From contig OZ018418.1 in assembly GCA_963969595.1 (NCBI GenBank), positions 5,399,001-5,463,000 on the forward strand: a DNA stretch of 64,000 nt, read 5' to 3'. Each line of letters begins with the position of its first letter. Within the stretch, counting starts at the first letter, position 1. Shown here in pieces: positions 47,570 through 59,052 of this stretch. The DNA is from Neckera pumila (taxonomy: Eukaryota > Streptophyta > Bryopsida > Hypnales > Neckeraceae). A model generated the notes under the pieces. That model worked only from the letters and a program-made list of their open reading frames with translations, did no database searches and was not told where the DNA came from. Both the position numbers and the translations under genes were made by a program.

Positions 47570-48220
47570 GAAGAGGTTGCGCCACTAACTGTACGTAATA
47601 GAAATAGAGGATTCACATTCATTTGAATTGAAAATCCGGATTGCAGTAACGGTGTGCTCACTTTTAGAGAACGATGGCATCTTTTGTTTTGCAATTCCGT
47701 GGATAATGATTTTCGGGAGAGGATTTCACTTGAAGGAATGCAGTGGCCATACAAGCCTAATGTTTGTCGCTGCGGTCCTGAATTTCCAAAGAAAGTCCTT
47801 TAAAGGAGTGTAGTGGGTAGTGCTGCTCCTCTACAACCCAAAAGCTTGACTTCAAAGTGATTTCTCCGAGTCAGCGAGAATTTCAGTGAGTCTCCTTCAA
47901 CGATGCTGTGGGACAACATGAAATCCCTCCACCCCATTCCAAACGCTACGTGCACATGATTGTGAATGAAGCCCACATGACATCCGATTGTCCAGAGACG
48001 TCTGTCACTGGAATACTGCATTTCGACGTGTCGATGGACCTTGGTTGAGTGTGCCCAAACAAACCAAGCAAAAATTGTCTACAAAAATGGTTCACTGACA
48101 TTAGAGGCAAACTTAGGAAAAGGGTTTTCCGTTACATGAAAGTGGCGTCTACTGTGGCACTCTTGAACTATTTGCGGCATCTTACTGTTCAGCTCCTATT
48201 TGCATTGCTCACTAGGTGCA
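47570..48220. other. Non-coding stretch
   Basis: No gene or repeat recognised. Confidence 0.35.
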
Positions 48221-48955
48221 CTAGTAGTGAACTGCTAGTGCGTACTTAATATAAGAAGCAAAGAATATAGAAGCAGTTGAATAGAAAGTCAAAGCAATCT
48301 GACCAAGGCAATTCACATGCAGGAAATGAAATTGTGCAGTAGAGTGAGGCGTGGCTCTACACATATTGAGATTGTAGACTGGAGTAGGAGTGGATGGGCG
48401 TGAAGAGGAAAGACAATGTATAGTTGAATGAAAAAAGCAACAAAAATGAACCATAGACTTGGGGGACGATTTTTGCATTGTCTTCTTGAACGAGAAGGCA
48501 GGCAAGTTTGAACGGCTTTCGTTAGGAGCACTGGTATGTGGACTTGAGGTTTTTACCATTTTTTCTAAAACCAAGTGAAAAAGAGAGAAAACAAAGAGGA
48601 CAAAGAGAAGGTAGCGTATGGGCAAATTGATGAGCGAGAAACTGAGAGCATTGTTTGGGATGAAGACGCTGAAATGGGAGAGAAGGAAAGCAGTCATGGA
48701 GTTTAAATAAAAAAAAATTATTTTCCTATATTGCATGAATTGTATCAAATCTCTTTGTATATTGCACTCAACTTTGGCGATAATAGTTTTAATTAATGAT
48801 GACCAATTCTGCATAATAAAAGAAGGCTTTCCTATATTGTCGTACATGTAAGTTGATATTGATAGTTGATTTTGACAATTACAAATTGAAAACTTGGGAC
48901 TTCCATGATTGTGTAATTGACATCCGGAGTACCCCCTAAGAAGATGTATTTCCAT
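48221..48955 (-). CDS. Long open frame of doubtful coding status (244 codons)
   Basis: An ATG-initiated minus-strand frame stays open for 244 codons in AT-rich DNA, longer than neighbouring chance frames. It has one very hydrophobic stretch around residues 100-130 (LINLPIRYLLFVLFVFSLFH) that could be a membrane helix. The second half is Ser/Pro/His-rich. No domain, no homologous copy in the window, and the codon choice does not look selected. It is recorded because of its length; it may well be chance. Confidence 0.18.
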   Translation of the reverse strand: MEIHLLRGYSGCQLHNHGSPKFSICNCQNQLSISTYMYDNIGKPSFIMQNWSSLIKTIIAKVECNIQRDLIQFMQYRKIIFFYLNSMTAFLLSHFSVFIPNNALSFSLINLPIRYLLFVLFVFSLFHLVLEKMVKTSSPHTSAPNESRSNLPAFSFKKTMQKSSPKSMVHFCCFFHSTIHCLSSSRPSTPTPVYNLNMCRATPHSTAQFHFLHVNCLGQIALTFYSTASIFFASYIKYALAVHY

Positions 48956-49003
48956 GATGGTCCTCTTGTGATGATCATTTTATAGACATAGTTCAATAAG
49001 CTA

Positions 49004-49004
<1 letters not shown>

Positions 49005-49051
<47 letters not shown>
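49005..49051. repeat. (TA)n microsatellite
   Basis: About 23 uninterrupted TA units. Confidence 0.95.
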
Positions 49052-49053
<2 letters not shown>

Positions 49054-50676
49054 TTTTTGCTGAAGGTATGTGTTCTTTAATGAGGTCCAACCCAATTTTA
49101 TTTCAAGGTTTGTACGGACACTCCAGTAAGAGTGCTTCAAATGATATCGCAAAGAGAGACGTGGACTAGAAGCAAACTTGGTTTGCAATTGGATAAGCGG
49201 TTCTACTGCAACATCTTCCTTGAAGTTATTGGTGATTTTTCCAATGTAAGGGACTCTAGATCATGCCGCTCATCCTAATGTTTAAGATATTGCAAAAATT
49301 GTGATTAGGTGACCAACGGTGAAATATTTTTTTTACCAGAGCTGTCCAAGTGGCCAGCACATGGATTGGAGCCCGTTCAAATATATAGCAGGTTTGGAAT
49401 ACACATCACCTATAGCGCAATGGATGGTACAATTTCATTCTACATTTGAATGAAGTCTCAGTGAAGCATATTAATGTATTGACTAAAGAGAATTGAATGC
49501 CTAAGCTGAATCACAAAACTAAAATCAGAACCCAAACTGGAGTCCACTGTGGAGTTGCTGAACCCGCTTTGCAGTTGACTGTGGAGATGCATTTCGGTCT
49601 GATAAAGGGATGAATATGAAGGGTAACTGCATTTTGATTACATATGTTGGAATGTCTAAGAAGCCCATTAGCATTGCAGTTTGTATTAGTAATTTAACGC
49701 AAGTTCACTCGTAGTATTGAAGTGAAGTAGTTTATTAAAAACTCATTGGATTAGGACGTATTGATGAAAAAGATTTGTATGTATCTGTGAGTTTGAGTTG
49801 GTTGTTCTTGTGACATTGTTTGACAGCTTGACCAATGATGGCGATTTTTTCCTTGTTAAGATGTAATTGTATAGGAACTTAGTATTGAATTTTAATAATG
49901 AGGACAAAACCATGATTGCAATTTTGATTTAACCTTCTACGTTACAAAAAATATTGTAGCACTAGTATATGACATTGTGAAACTATTTGTGAATGCTTTT
50001 GAGTAAATATAGGTGTGTGGAGCTAGTTGGTTTCATGCGAGGTCTTCTATCTCAGAGCTGAGGACGTTTGTCTTGGAGATTTTGAGATTGCATTTTCAAA
50101 AGCAATGGGCAAATAGAGCAGCATATTGAAAGATGTTTTTGCCTTGTCACGTCATATTAGGAAGTTGCTAATTTTTGTTTGGAAGTGACAGTAAAAAACC
50201 CATTACCTACTAGTATTGACAGCGAAAGGTTGATAGAGGATTGCAAAGACAAAATTAATGCAATGGAAAATAGTGTGAATCAGCTAAACAGAGGTCTTAC
50301 TAGTTATATCTTTGAAGATCAATTTGCACTAATGTCGACTAGTAGAAATTCAGGAAGGGACTGCTAGAAAATTGCATGCATGCAATCCCCTCATTAATTG
50401 AGGAACCATTGCATCTCCACCTCACTTTTTGATAAGAGCTATAGATGCAGGTGGCAATTGGGAAAAGTAACAGTAACCTATTATTCCCTAGAAGGCCAGA
50501 GAAGCGGAGGAAACACGACACTTATCTTCTTTGAAGGAGTCTACAGTTGCTATTTTACTACCGTGGAAATTCAATGGATCATCCTTCTAGTAGTGATCTT
50601 GAAGCCTAGTGAAGGAGTACTGATAGAGAGAATTGAGAGAAGGTCGCTATTATTCTTGTTTTCCGGAAGAGGAATG
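49052..50676. other. AT-rich stretch before LTR C
   Basis: No convincing gene. ACTAGTAGAAATTCA at 50339 repeats the candidate CACTA terminus at 3654, which hints at a relic of a related DNA transposon. Small open frames at 50179-50730 carry no motif. Confidence 0.35.
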
Positions 50677-51181
50677 TGTCGCAGCACAAAGCAAGCAAAT
50701 TCCCAGTTATACTACCAAAAAACACTTTAAAGTATAACAAAGTGACTCTAAAGATCAAACCTGCGAGATTTTGTAAAGTATCTAGCCTTATTTGGTCTCT
50801 AAGCTTAGTCAGTACCTATATCTCCTCTTCCGGTCCTAACACCACAACCGGAAACACAACAACACCAAAAACTACAAGCAAGCCCTCTTCTTCCTTCCCA
50901 ATCCGGCTGACTATCCGATCCGATCTGATCGATTCCTATCCACTCCCACTCCCATCCAGTTTAGTTTTACCTCTGTTTCACCATCAGAGGGTTCGCCCCT
51001 TGCTTTTGAGAGTGGTAGGCCCGCTGCTCCTTCCATGACTTATAGTGGCTGAAGACCCACTTTTCTATTCTCCAATTTCCTATACTAATCTGGATCTGGT
51101 TTGATCCTTCACAGCAACCCAGCAACCCAGAGAACTCTTCGGATCACCGGTCATACAAAGACCCCCCGTACGATCCTTTCA

Positions 51182-51193
51182 TACTACAACGAC
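51182..51193 (-). other. tRNA-Asp 5'-end-like block of LTR C
   Basis: Minus-strand GTCGTTGTAGTA, with the following base T also matching tRNA-Asp (13 of 13), 516 bp before the LTR end. Confidence 0.55.
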
Positions 51194-51784
51194 CTTAGCG
51201 CCAAGTTTCGTCTATACGAAGTTAGGCGGTTGCAAGTGAATCCGTCCGTTCCAACATCAACTAAAGTCCTTCCGTTTGCCAACTAGGGCGGTGAGATCTC
51301 TTAGGAATCGGACACTCAACCGGATTTTCCACCCAAGAGTTCTAGCGCAACTAAAGAATCCCTCCTTATCCGCCTAGCCTAACAACAGCTGTCTCGCCCG
51401 GAATCCCAAACCTTAGATATGCTGAGAAACTAAAATCCACTCCCAACGCTTTCACAACCCGCTCACTTGCACATAAGCTCAAAACAAGAATACCAAAGGG
51501 AGAAATCACACCCGCACCAGCATGCGCCTTCCTAACTCTTCACCACACAACCTTGCCACATACGGGAGAGACACGCAACAAGAGGCCAAGAGAAGACATA
51601 CACAAAATTTGGGTGAAAAGACTCGCAGCTTCCAAGCAGGGGCTGACTTATATACAACTTGATTACAAGGCAAAAAGGCCCCCGGAAATTTGCGCTGAAC
51701 ATCCGAGTCCGATCCTAACCGGCCAGACCGGGTCAACATCCGATCCGGTCTTAACTATCTTACAAACATTACATTCATACCTAT

Positions 51785-53437
51785 CTACTCTCCAATTCCC
51801 CCACCCAGCGTAGGACTCTTGGGTTCCGTGGGCAGTTGGTTGAAAACTTCAATCAGGTTCCTGCTCTGCTCCCCGGCAGCAAGATCCGGAAGATCTGATC
51901 TTGGCGATGAATCCAGATGAATTGGTTGCCCAGGCCCAGGCCTCTGGTGACTCTTTCTTGACTTGGGCGTTTGATCCTTGGGCTCCCTCGGATTCAATCC
52001 TCCCACTGGGAATGAATCTGGTAGTGAGAGGTCCGAGAGTTGGATCTCCCGGGAGTACATGGACCCGTTCAGCTTCCGGCTGCTGATGTCCATCCGGTTG
52101 GCTGCCTCCCTGGCCGCCATCAATGACACTTCCACCCGATCGGTGAAGTCGGTCAAGATCCGAACTATCCAGGAATTTGATACCTTCTTCTCCTCATGCA
52201 CCCCTTTGTCAAATAATTCCGCCTTGACTGCGGCGGATCCGGATTCTCCGAGAGTGGCCTTCACAGACTCAGCCACCTTCCGGGTTGCTTTCGCCATTTC
52301 TCGAACTGCAGCTTTGTCCTCTCTGAGGGCTACCATCTCGGCCTTTAGAGTGTTGACTTCCTCCTGAAGCCGACAAATCTCTGCCTCTTGCTTCCGGTGC
52401 TCATCTAGATTAGATAGATACTGGGCCACCTTACCCGGTAGCTTACTATCCCCCGGTGCATCCACCAGCTCTCCGACACTAGCGAGGATCCTCCTCTTGA
52501 CCTCCCAATCTGCTCGTATCCCGCACAGAATTACAGTCAACTGATTGAACGGGTCGGTCGGGTCTTTGAAATCCGGCATCTCTACATCCAGTCCCTGTTT
52601 TGAAGTCAACTGGTTGGTAGGAGGGGTTCCTCTCTTGCGAGAAGGCGTCGTCTTCATCCGCTTCCTTGTCCGGAGGTGCTCCTCCTCGTCTTCTTCTTTT
52701 GTCTCGGGTTCGGATCCGGTTGGATCTTCCGGCTTGTCATTTGAACCCGACTCTCCGTACTTCAGGATAGACTCCTGAAGGTTCCATGTTTTCTCCTCCG
52801 TATCCGTGAGGAGTTGGTTGCGATGGTAGAGGTGGAAGAGATAGAGACTCAAAGGAGTGGCCCTATTCTTCCCGATCCTCGTCACTAGTTGGGACACCAG
52901 ATCAGAAAAGATCCGGGCCCAGTTCACTTTCTGTTCCCTGCTCAGGGAACCAAAAATCGTGTTGCCGATGGTCATTGTCACCCTCGTCGACTTCTCCGGG
53001 TGGACAATCGGAACCAAGAATTGGAGGAGGTTGCGGTGCCGATTGCTCTTGCAATCCGCAACCGCGTATCCGTCCTTGTTGCTCGGCTCTCCATGAAACT
53101 TGTCATGGATGAACTCGGCTCTCCGTCCAGCCATGCCAAAACCTCCCATCCAAAAGTTGTAAACTTCCCTCCACCTCTCTTCTTCCCATTCGGTCGGGCG
53201 TCCCCGGAGCGTGTTGTCGAACTCATTTGACACCTTACACTTCAGCTCTCTCACCATCCGCTCCTCCCTAAACCCCCAGGGTTTATCCATCAACACTAGA
53301 CAGCCCATTGCGTTGAGATCGTCCATGAACTCGGTCCTTACCGATTCTGCAGTAGGGATGACTAGAACGACTTTCCGGAGCTTGACGTCAAAGGAGGAAC
53401 TGGGTGCTCCCGGTCAGCTCTTACACAGCTGAGGCAT
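51785..53437 (-). CDS. LTR-encoded protein, copy C (best preserved)
   Basis: The family start aligns with ATG at 53437. A TGA at 53414-53416 (codon 8, probably CGA originally) follows, after which 543 codons are open to the stop at 51785. From the internal Met at 53326 there are 513 uninterrupted codons. Blocks: LNAMGCLVLMDKPWGFREER, EWEEERWREVYNFWMGGFGM, KDGYAVADC, LLQFLVPIVHPEKSTRVTM, NTIFGSLSREQKVNWARI, TPLSLYLFHLYHRN, then acidic ETKEEDEEEH with basic RKRMKTTPSRKR. The coiled coil follows (EICRLQEEVNTLKAEMVALR), then a DFTDRVEVSLMAA segment and a Ser/Pro-rich end without the Lys tail of the A copies. It is the only copy whose conserved domain is readable without stops from the internal Met. 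Whether that start is used is unknown. Soluble, probably nuclear given the basic cluster; function unknown. Confidence 0.65.
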
Positions 53438-53709
53438 GGACACGGACGGCTAATTGGACCCATCCTGGTCGCTACCTCACTCTCTCCTAGCCGCACGTCC
53501 CGTTCCTCACTTCCTCTTGTCCGATCTCAACCGGAAGACAACGCAAAACCTGCAACCCACAGAATTTCTACCTCTCCTACACACTCTGACGTACCCGGCT
53601 TGAAGTTCACACACACACAACGACTCTGGCACAGTCGGAGGCGTAAAAGTGCTCAAGGTCAGCTCCAGAACTCAAGGGAAGTAAAAGAGTGGAAATGAGG
53701 ACGACCAGC

Positions 53710-53718
53710 CTTTATATA
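53710..53718 (-). promoter_or_regulatory. TATA box of LTR C
   Basis: TATATAAAG on the minus strand, 273 bp upstream of the family start codon and 233 bp inside the LTR. This is the best TATA match among the copies. Confidence 0.55.
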
Positions 53719-53951
53719 GTCCCAGGACCCCTAGCTGGTCATCATGACCTTTTCCGGTCCGGTCCATATCAATCCGGTTCAACCCTAAGCCGATCTGAGG
53801 TGAGATCCAAATGTGATTCCGCTCCTAAGTACTAATACTCTGATCGGATCAGATCCAATTTTCTCCTTACTGGAATAGCTCCATCTATCTTCAGTCTTTT
53901 TTTGCCCTTCTAACAGGATCCGGATCCTATTTACCCGTTTCCGTTCCAACA

Positions 53952-56042
53952 TTTAGGTAAGCAAAGGAAAACCAAAAATCTGATTGCGACAGAATGAAGA
54001 CATGCTGTTTTATTTTGTTTGCTCAATGAGTCATTGTTATTGTGGCAATTATATTGAGGTATGAGTAACTAGCTGTTAAACATTCCGTGCCTCAACTTGA
54101 AGAAAATCCTTGAAACAATTATCAATATTTGTGTTTGTGGTGTAGTCAATTTTCTTAAACAAAAGTTCTGTAGATAATCCGGGTACTCATATGAATTTCA
54201 CCATTGGATTTTTACAAGTGAATTGATGCTGACAAATGAAGAGGAAAAAAAGGAATAGGGATCTTGTGTATGTGCTAAAATACATGATGGTATTATATTG
54301 TCAATCTCTAATTGGTTTTCAAAATGTAGTTGCGATACTGTGCTTTCCGATGGAAAGGTGAATGTAAATTTTTTTTGAAAATTCAGGTGTCCGCTGTCAT
54401 CATGTCCGTCTTTTTCTTTTTCTTACAACTGAAGGTCCTTAGCATAAGCAATTCTTAACTGATGGCAATTCAATGATGTCCCAAATGCATGAACCAATTG
54501 AAGAAGAAGGGCTTACTGAAGATGTAGTTGCTGAAATTTCTTCATGAATTACGGTAATGCTGAGCCTTTCTGCAGGAATTGCAGGTACAAGGAGACCATT
54601 GTGGCACGCTTAGTGCAAGGGAGGAGTGGCACTGAAGGGATCACTTCCATGAAATGGTTTTGTTTTTCCAATGACTTCCTGGTGCATTTTCTAGGGAGGA
54701 GCATTGACTGATAAGCGGAAGGCAAGGGGAGGGGGGTCTGTTCACATTTACAGTGCTTCTAAGGAGAGAGAGACCCACTGCACATGGTATGAAACATTTC
54801 AACCTAGTTATAATCATGTATTTTCTATGTTACAAGTACATTGAATGTGAATGGAAGTATTGGTCAACAAATTCAGGATATGAATTTTGAAGTCAGTACA
54901 AGTTGTCCAAGGTCTTGGAGCTTATGACAATAGAGTCTACCTAGTTATCACATGCAATTAATGAGCGGATGTTTGCTTGCTGTCTGAGAAAAGTAATGTT
55001 GAAGAACTACTCATTTTGTCTAAGTCGTGATGCAAGATGGTGTTTTGTGGTCGTCTTGAAAAACCGCCAGAGGGATTTTGTAATTCAAATTGTCATTGTA
55101 GAAGTCATTTGGATTTGAATAATTTTCTTTACATCCATTGTTATGAAGAGGATTTTTACTAGTTAGAAGGGAAACTCATAAACCGAGAATTCTATAGAGT
55201 GCACTTTGGAAGGCAATAATTGCTTATAGAAACTTCTAGAAGGCATTGTTCCATGAAGAAAGTGTGAAATGATGTCTCTTTTGAAGCTTGTGAAAGAGTT
55301 TTATGCAAACTGTGTAGGTATGAAAGCAGTCCCTTAGGGCAGGTCAAGAAACTATGGCTGAATGTCATACAAGTTTGACATTCTTGTTTTTTCTTACAAA
55401 AGATTGTATAGAGGACGGAAAGCATTTTGTTTTTTACTTAATGCAATTCCTGTTCTTAAAGTTTGTAAAGCAAACACTGATAGGAAAATATTTGTAAGTA
55501 CGGACGGAGGTCATATCGCCTTTTTGAATGTAGTTCGCCTCTAAGTCCAGGAAGCAAAAGACATGAGGTAAGTGAGGGGACATGAAGCAATGGCAATAAT
55601 ATGAACAACAGTGACAAGGCTTCAGACTTCTCCAAAATTGCAATAGTTTTCCTTTCATTAGTGGTCGTTCTTTGAGAAAAGAAGCTCATATCCGCAAGTA
55701 AGATTTTAATGAATACAATGTACTTTGAATGACAATGACCTTGAGAATTTTCAATTTCTATGGTTTTGTTTTGTAGAAATATGTGATACATGAATTTCAT
55801 AGAACTGGAACAATAAATGGGTGAATTTAAAAATGCTGACAGAGGTCATGACATCATTGTACTATGTTTTTGGACATGTAGGATAACTTGTCGTATCCTC
55901 CTTTGGAAGTGAGTTTGAATCAGGACTTTTTGAACCTTAGTGAGTGAGTTGGCCGACAGCAGTCAACACTGTTTGCTGGGTCTTTTTTTTATTTTATTGT
56001 AGTGATGGCAAAGGCCAAAAGCATTGCAAAAGCCAATGAACC
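53952..56042. other. Region between LTR C and LTR A4, possible exon relics only
   Basis: AT-rich. A short plus-strand segment near 54460-54545 (MHEPIEEEGLTEDVVAEISS) looks exon-like but is isolated. The 60-codon frame at 55362-55544 shows no motif. Nothing firm. Confidence 0.3.
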
Positions 56043-56350
56043 TGTGGGAATACAAAACTCCAATAGATAGAAAATAGGAGAAAATTGAGTTAGTATAGTC
56101 TAATTTTTTTGAATTTGTTATTAGTGTCCAAGAATTATGGGTCAGCTAGAAGGAAATTAGAAATAGCTGATACCTGGATTGTTATAATTCCTAAACTGGA
56201 TAAATATTCCGGTTAAGACAGAAGCCGTAGGATGGAAGACGGATCCGGAAAACCTACGACCGGTAGCTTTCCGGCCTAGACCGCCTAGGGCACCGTTACA
56301 GGAACAGTCTCATAGCCGTTCCCCTAGGGAACTGTCAGCCGAACGTCGGG

Positions 56351-56359
56351 TATTTAAGG
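56351..56359 (+). promoter_or_regulatory. TATA-like box of LTR A4
   Basis: TATTTAAGG, 152 bp upstream of the ATG at 56503. Confidence 0.5.
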
Positions 56360-56502
56360 GCGCAGTTCTCATTTCTTCCATCTCTTTCTTCTTGTACTTG
56401 TGGTGTGCACTTAGAAAGCAAAAGTGTGGTGAGTTAGGACCGTGCTAGGGAGAGATCAGTGAGGTCGGTGCCGATGACACCGGGTTAGCGAGTCAGTACA
56501 CT

Positions 56503-58404
56503 ATGGCAGGATCGGCCCAAATGATGTCTCCGGCAATTCCGAAGGATCCGGAAGTCTGGAAGCACTTAGAAGAGGATTTAGAGACAATAGGATGCGCCAG
56601 ATTATTGCGACGCCCCTAGAGTTTGAAGAATGACGAGATCATTGTGGAACTCGTAGGAGTTCCAAATCAGTACCAGTTGACTATGAGAGGCCAGCCCAAA
56701 ATTTGGACGGAGGATATCTGCGCGGAAGTGTACTCGTTTTGGAAAACCGGTTTCGGTTTAGCTGCTAGGAATGATAGGACCGGGCAGAATAAGTTTCGGG
56801 GTCCGGCGCATAGTAAGGAGGACTACAGTATTCACGATTGTATTGAGGATAGGCATAGCCGGATTTTGGAGTTCCTTATTCCGATTTTGTATTCGGAGAA
56901 GCCGACCCAGGTTACGGCGGCAATAGCGAGCACCATATTTGGAGCGATGGAAGGCCGACCGGTGAACTGGGGTAGACAAATTATAGATGTAGTCTCCGAG
57001 TTAGTCGAGCGTACAACTTCCGGGAAGGCTACCGCACTCACCCCGTATCTTTTTCATCTCTACAATCAGCAAGGGTTTTTGAACAAGCCAGAAATGCATG
57101 CTTACATCTATAGAGAGGAAGTCCTGAAGTACGGGTTTACGGAAGAAGTCCAACCGGACCAAATCGTTGTAGGAGAATCCGAAGAGGGCGAATCAGAGCA
57201 GCCGCAATTGACTCACAAGCGGATCCGGATCCGGAAGTCGATGGATCAGGCTGCGCAAGGCAAGCAGGTGGTGACGGATGACGAACCGCAACTGGAGTAT
57301 CCAGAAAATGACTACATGAAGGAGTTCTAGGAGCGCGGACATAAGTGGGCCGACGACTGTGGGTTGATCCACAACGAGGTGGCGGAGTACATCAACGGGG
57401 CCATGACACTCTTGGGAGTCAGTTGCTCGGAATAGATAGCGGACGCAATCCGGAAGAGGACGGATCCGGAGGCATTGAAGGTGCAGGAGCTCCATATTTG
57501 GAATCTGCAACAGGACAAGACGGATCTCAAATCCCGGGTGGCTCAGCTGGAGAGCGAGCTAGAGGTGGCAAGGACAAAGGAGGCAGATGCTTCCAACCTC
57601 GTCCGGAATCTGTCAACTTTGGTGGCAGCTCCGGCGGAGCAAGTGTTACGAGCTCGGCTCTTCACTGACAAGCTGACGGACGAAGCTCACCCATCCTGAC
57701 CAAATGTACTGAGGGTGCTCATTGACTACCAAGCCCGGATGGAAAAGGTGTTGGTGGAGATGCGGCAGCTGCTTGGACAACTTGACCTGGAGAGGGAGTT
57801 GGATTTTGAGGGTTTTTCGGAAGTCGTAGATGCCCAGAATTACTTGCAAACTCCGGCCAGAGAAACAGTTCTGGAGGAGAATCTTGTAAGGGGACAAGAT
57901 ATGTTGATCGATGAGACCAGTATGCCCTTGATGTCCAGAAAGGAGGAAACCGGAACGTCTGTTCCGGTGAGGACGGCAAGAGCTACGGTGACAATATTGG
58001 AAGCTTCAACACTGGAAAAGGCAAAAGACTTGATTCCGGGAACAAGGCTCACCTTTCTTACAGGTGAGCCGGCCCGACCAACTGGAGTTGCAATCTTCGC
58101 TACACCGAAGTCCGTAGTTTGTCGTATCCTGGCCGGACCATCAGGAGCCATCAAGAACTCGGCTCAGAGTTATCCGGAGAGGTTCACACACATGCAGCAA
58201 GCTTCTCCGCCCAAGGGCAACAAAATTCCGCTAGAGATTTTGGACGATGAGGAGGAAGAATGCAAAACCGGAAGGGAGTCGGAAGACAAGGCTACTCCGC
58301 CTCAAGGGCGCATGATCATCACCCGGGCACAAACCAAGAGCACGCCGGTGAAGTCACTACCGTCCAAGGCAGTGAGCAGCGTGAAGAAATTGCGAAGGAA
58401 GTAG
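56503..58404 (+). pseudogene. LTR-encoded protein, copy A4 (frame intact, four stops)
   Basis: A single 634-codon frame runs from ATG 56503 to TAG 58402 with no indel. It is broken only by TAG 56617 (Trp in the conserved PW of other copies), TAG 57328, TAG 57433 and TGA 57697. The domain reads YQLTMRGQPKIWTEDICAEV, KEDYSIHDC, EFLIPILYSEKPTQVTA, STIFGAMEGRPVNWG and LTPYLFHLYNQQG. A basic HKRIRIRKS follows the acidic GESEEGESEQ. The coiled-coil half contains VAQLESELEVARTKEADASN, RLFTDKLTDE, then DYQARMEKVLVEMRQLLGQL. The end is basic (VKKLRRK). It is closest to A2. All other reading is continuous, so four reversions separate it from a complete protein. Confidence 0.78.
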
Positions 58405-59040
58405 CTAGTTTGATAGGTTTTTGTTTGGTTGTTTAAGATTCAATCCGTCTCAGGTTTTCTGGAAGTGGACCCGGTTCCGGATTCTTAGGAGGCCGCCAGC
58501 CTAGATTTCCCGGGTATCTCGGGTGTTAGTTTGATTGGTTGCCTGGATTTTCGGGTGTGCCCTTTTTGCTTTTTTGCTTTTTAGTTTGGGTTTTAAAGGG
58601 AGGGCAGGCTTGTTGCCCTCTCATTCCATTCCAGCCCACTAGAGTGCAGTTTTATTGTATTTTTTTATTTTCTTTAATTGGAGACCCCCTTTGTGGATAT
58701 TTCTAGATCCAGCTATGTGCATGAGTAAGAGTATTTACAAGAGTGTTGAAGTGTGAGGAAAACAGGTGAGGCGGAGTCCAGATCTAAGTAAACTGTGTAT
58801 AATTGGTAGTTGGCATTTGAGAGAACTCTGGAACTGTAAAGGAGGATTAGTGCGTTGCGTCTTTAAATTGTTGGGAGAGTAATCCGATTGATTGAGTAGT
58901 GGAAGCGAGTCCGACTGTCAACCCGTGCGGAGGTAAACGCCCGCCAAGAGGAAGTCGCTGATATATCGGAAGACCTGCCAACTTCCGGATCAGTCTGAGA
59001 GTTTCAAACAACGTTGCTACCGGTTCTGGGTACTTGATCT

Positions 59041-59052
59041 GTCATTGTAGTG
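59041..59052 (+). other. tRNA-Asp 5'-end-like block of LTR A4
   Basis: GTCATTGTAGTG, two G/A transitions away from the shared block, 473 bp before the LTR end. Confidence 0.45.

Larger units (their letters stand above)
50677..53951 (-). mobile_element. LTR C (divergent solo LTR, minus)
   Basis: On the minus strand it begins TGTTGGAACGGAAACGG at 53951 and ends TGCTGCGACA at 50677, matching the two ends of subfamilies A and B. It carries the shared GTCGTTGTAGTA block and the GGTGAAACAGAGG-like conserved segment. Length is 3275 bp. The flanks GAATG and TTTAG do not match, so the TSD is lost or the element is rearranged. No primer site or gag-pol follows. Confidence 0.8.
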
